Of a stretch of 7,079 bases of DNA, positions 5,865 to 7,079 are shown in pieces. Below the pieces are notes generated by a model. The model had not been told where the DNA came from. It saw only the letters and a program-made list of their open reading frames with translations, and did no database searches. This stretch comes from Pseudomonadota bacterium. Its GTDB lineage: Bacteria; Pseudomonadota; Gammaproteobacteria; Burkholderiales; Burkholderiaceae. The stretch lies in contig JAJXUC010000181.1 in assembly GCA_021783435.1 (NCBI GenBank), forward strand, positions 1 through 7,079, read 5' to 3'. A program made the translations under genes and the position numbers. Position 1 is the first letter of the stretch, and each line of letters opens with the position of its first letter.

Positions 5865-6443
5865 TCAGGCGGATCCGGGCCAGTCGTCGATCAGGTCTTG
5901 CGCGCGGCGCCGGAAGGGTTCGGCCTTCTTTTCGTCGATGAACAGGCGGATGTACTTGACGCAGCTGTCCACCGCGGCGCGCTGGCCGGCCTGTGTGTTG
6001 TCGGCGGCGCGCAGCTTTTGCACGAGTTTGTCGGCCTGCTTGCCGAAGCCTCGTGTGGCCAGCGCGCAGAGCAGGGAACACAGATCCCTTTCACCCGCCT
6101 CTCCGGCATCGGCCAACTCGGACGAGGCAAACAACGACGCGGGGAATTGGGTGGATGTCGCCGCCTTCGCGTCGGGAAAGGGGGTACCCGACGCCACGCC
6201 CTGCGCTGGGGCGTCCTGTCCCTCCACCGGACGCACGAACCCCTGCCCCAGGAGCATGGAGATGGCCTCCTGCCAGCGTGCGCGGTCGCTGGCGCAGGCC
6301 AGCAGGTCGGCGACGCGGCGCTGACCGTTCACCAGCACGAGCACGCCGCGCACCATGGGCGTGAGGCGATGCGCGTTGGTGGCGAGTTCGTCGCGCCCGA
6401 GGGTGGTTTTCTCGAGGATCGAATCGAGCGAATCAAGTTGCAT
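5865..6443 (-). CDS. Uncharacterised protein, possible winged-helix-like N-terminal domain
   Basis: A 192-residue protein I do not recognise by function. It has no signal peptide or membrane segment, so it is probably cytosolic. The N-terminal ~75 residues (QLDSLDSILEKTTLGRDEL, then HRLTPMVRGVLVLVNGQRRV, then ADLL and LLGQGFVRPV) read like a small winged-helix-type module seen at the start of several betaproteobacterial hypothetical proteins: helix, short strand-turn LVNGQR, helix, and a final GFV strand. A low-complexity linker rich in Ala, Pro, Ser and Thr (about 76-118) follows. The C-terminal part (about 119-190) is helical and charged (KQADKLVQKLRAAD, YIRLFIDEKKAEPFRRRAQDLIDDW), with C122, C126 and C161. 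The ATG at 6443 with TTGGAG six bases upstream is chosen over a TTG at 6455 that overlaps this site. It starts 29 bp after the membrane-protein gene and precedes the SCP-2-like gene by 83 bp, so all three are probably one transcript. Confidence 0.82.
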   Translation of the reverse strand: MQLDSLDSILEKTTLGRDELATNAHRLTPMVRGVLVLVNGQRRVADLLACASDRARWQEAISMLLGQGFVRPVEGQDAPAQGVASGTPFPDAKAATSTQFPASLFASSELADAGEAGERDLCSLLCALATRGFGKQADKLVQKLRAADNTQAGQRAAVDSCVKYIRLFIDEKKAEPFRRRAQDLIDDWPGSA

Positions 6444-6472
6444 GGTCAGCTCCAATCCAGGATGCGGACCGC

Positions 6473-6775
6473 TCAGGCCAGTTCATCGATGATGCGGTGC
6501 ACGAGCCGAATCGTGACCACCACATAGACGGCGCCGAACAGGAAGATGAGCGCAAAGACCATGCGCACCGAATCGGCCGGCAAGAGGCCGAAAAACGGGG
6601 TGCCCAGATACCCCACGGTGAAGAGAACGACCAGGCCGGTCAGCACCCGCCAGGCCTTGCCCACTGCCCCTCCCGGGATCTTGCTGCGCAGGCCGAGGAC
6701 CATGAACAGGCCCACGATCATGACGGCAATGGCTGCCGCGTTGATGAAAAACGGCAAATCGAATGCAACTCCCAT
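6473..6775 (-). CDS. Small three-helix membrane protein of unknown function
   Basis: A 100-residue inner-membrane protein. Three hydrophobic helices are clear: about 8-28 (FFINAAAIAVMIVGLFMVLGL), 44-65 (VLTGLVVLFTVGYLGTPFFGLL) and 70-92 (VRMVFALIFLFGAVYVVVTIRL). A positively charged loop (RSKIPGGAVGKAWR, 30-43) should face the cytoplasm, placing the N-terminus outside and the charged C-terminus (RLVHRIIDELA) outside or at the membrane edge by simple charge rules. The layout resembles membrane-sensor input domains that have lost their kinase or cyclase output, but I cannot assign a family. The ATG at 6775 has a near-perfect ribosome site (GGAGGAG, 6787-6781, 5-base spacer), so strong translation is expected; the open frame upstream is ignored. 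It is the first gene of the set with the unknown protein and the SCP-2-like protein. Confidence 0.85.
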   Translation of the reverse strand: MGVAFDLPFFINAAAIAVMIVGLFMVLGLRSKIPGGAVGKAWRVLTGLVVLFTVGYLGTPFFGLLPADSVRMVFALIFLFGAVYVVVTIRLVHRIIDELA

Positions 6776-6876
6776 GCTTGCTCCTCCAGGTGTTTTTAAT
6801 TTGGGGGGAGTATGCAAGCCATGGGCCGTCTTGCCACTGGGGATTTTCCAGAATACGAATATGTCGTGCAGGCCGT

Positions 6877-6894
6877 CCGTGGCACCGGCCACGG
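6877..6894 (-). terminator. Hairpin downstream of glpD
   Basis: CCGTGGC (6877-6883) pairs with GCCACGG (6888-6894) over a 4-base loop, a perfect 7-bp stem starting 48 bases after the glpD stop. No T-run follows, so it may be a factor-dependent or 3'-end-stabilising hairpin. The bases between it and the start at 6775 should hold the promoter of the downstream three-gene set; a CATACT at 6818-6813 region is the only -10-like element seen and it lacks a good -35. Confidence 0.35.
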
Positions 6895-6942
6895 CACCAG
6901 CCGCCCGGCCCCCGATGCGCCTCGACATGCGGTCCGCTGACG

Positions 6943-7079
6943 TCAAACCTTGGGTTGCTGCCGGTCGAACCATGCCGCCGCGGCGGCGCGTTGTGCGGCC
7001 GTGAGGTGCAGGCCGAGCTTGCTGCGGCGCCACAGCACGTCGTCGGCGCAGCGGGCCCATTCCGCCTGCTGCAGGTGGC
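6943..7079 (-). CDS. glpD: Aerobic glycerol-3-phosphate dehydrogenase, C-terminal 44 residues (partial)
   Basis: The right edge holds the 3' end of a gene running in from beyond the window. Reading the - strand from 7077 gives 44 codons ending in TGA at 6945-6943: HLQQAEWARCADDVLWRRSK, then LGLHLTAAQRAAAAAWFDRQ, then QPKV. The E-W-x6-DDVLWRR-(S/T)-K-x-G block is the conserved end of the C-terminal domain (DAO_C) of GlpD, the membrane-associated FAD enzyme that oxidises glycerol 3-phosphate to dihydroxyacetone phosphate and feeds electrons to quinone. Only this tail is visible, so FAD-binding and catalytic residues cannot be checked. The natural-looking end and intact motif argue for a complete gene outside the window rather than a fragment. 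It is followed after 167 bp by the membrane-protein gene on the same strand, with a hairpin between, so it is probably a separate transcript. Confidence 0.78.
   Translation of the reverse strand, partial: HLQQAEWARCADDVLWRRSKLGLHLTAAQRAAAAAWFDRQQPKV

Noticed and set aside
5158..6324. 388-codon + strand open frame antisense to the SCP-2-like and unknown genes
   Set aside because: It is low-complexity Gly/Ala/Leu/Arg-rich. The opposite strand has ribosome sites, a signal peptide and a recognisable domain.
6813..6850. Possible sigma-54 promoter (TGGCAAG ... TTGCA on the - strand)
   Set aside because: The spacing between the GG and GC elements is too long for a -24/-12 promoter.
6777..7060. Upstream extension of the three-helix membrane protein to 7060
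   Set aside because: The extension is Arg-rich, overlaps the glpD end in another frame, and bypasses an excellent ribosome site at 6781-6787.

Overview
The window is GC-rich proteobacterial chromosome. Protein resemblance (an RNase G with a LINITPQETR start, a CrgA-type LysR regulator, a GlpD C-terminus ending in DVLWRRSKLGL) points to a betaproteobacterium or a close gammaproteobacterial relative. This placement comes from remembered family patterns, not from a search. No RNA gene, insertion sequence, CRISPR array or replication origin is visible.

Layout. (1) 1-1487, + strand: nearly complete RNase G gene (rng), whose true start is probably just off the left edge. It converges with (2) 2093-1512, - strand: an AhpD-like peroxidase-related protein. 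A GCGA-loop hairpin lies between their 3' ends. (3) 2653-2240, - strand: an ArsR-family repressor with only two cysteines. It sits in DNA of visibly lower GC, with a candidate promoter/operator upstream. (4) 3980-2897, - strand: a probable two-gene operon of a COG2085 NADPH-binding oxidoreductase and a DoxX-family membrane protein. It is divergent from (5) 4150-5082, + strand: a LysR-type regulator. The 169-bp shared intergenic region holds an 8-bp-arm inverted repeat. (6) 5083-5217: a convergent intergenic region with a perfect 16-bp palindrome and two overlapping GC-rich hairpins. (7) 6775-5218, - strand: three closely spaced genes encoding a three-helix membrane protein, an unrecognised soluble protein, and an exported SCP-2-like protein. 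(8) 7079-6943, - strand: the last 44 codons of glpD, too short to show up as a long open frame.

How the parts may work together. Genes in 1512-5082 look like small redox or electrophile-stress functions (AhpD-like thiol protein, NADPH oxidoreductase, DoxX membrane protein) under two local regulators; this is inference from families and layout. The least explained unit is the 5218-6775 cassette. It combines an inner-membrane protein, a cytosolic protein and an exported SCP-2-like domain with four cysteines, and could be a small envelope lipid-handling or lipid-binding system. rng and glpD are ordinary housekeeping genes flanking this accessory stretch.
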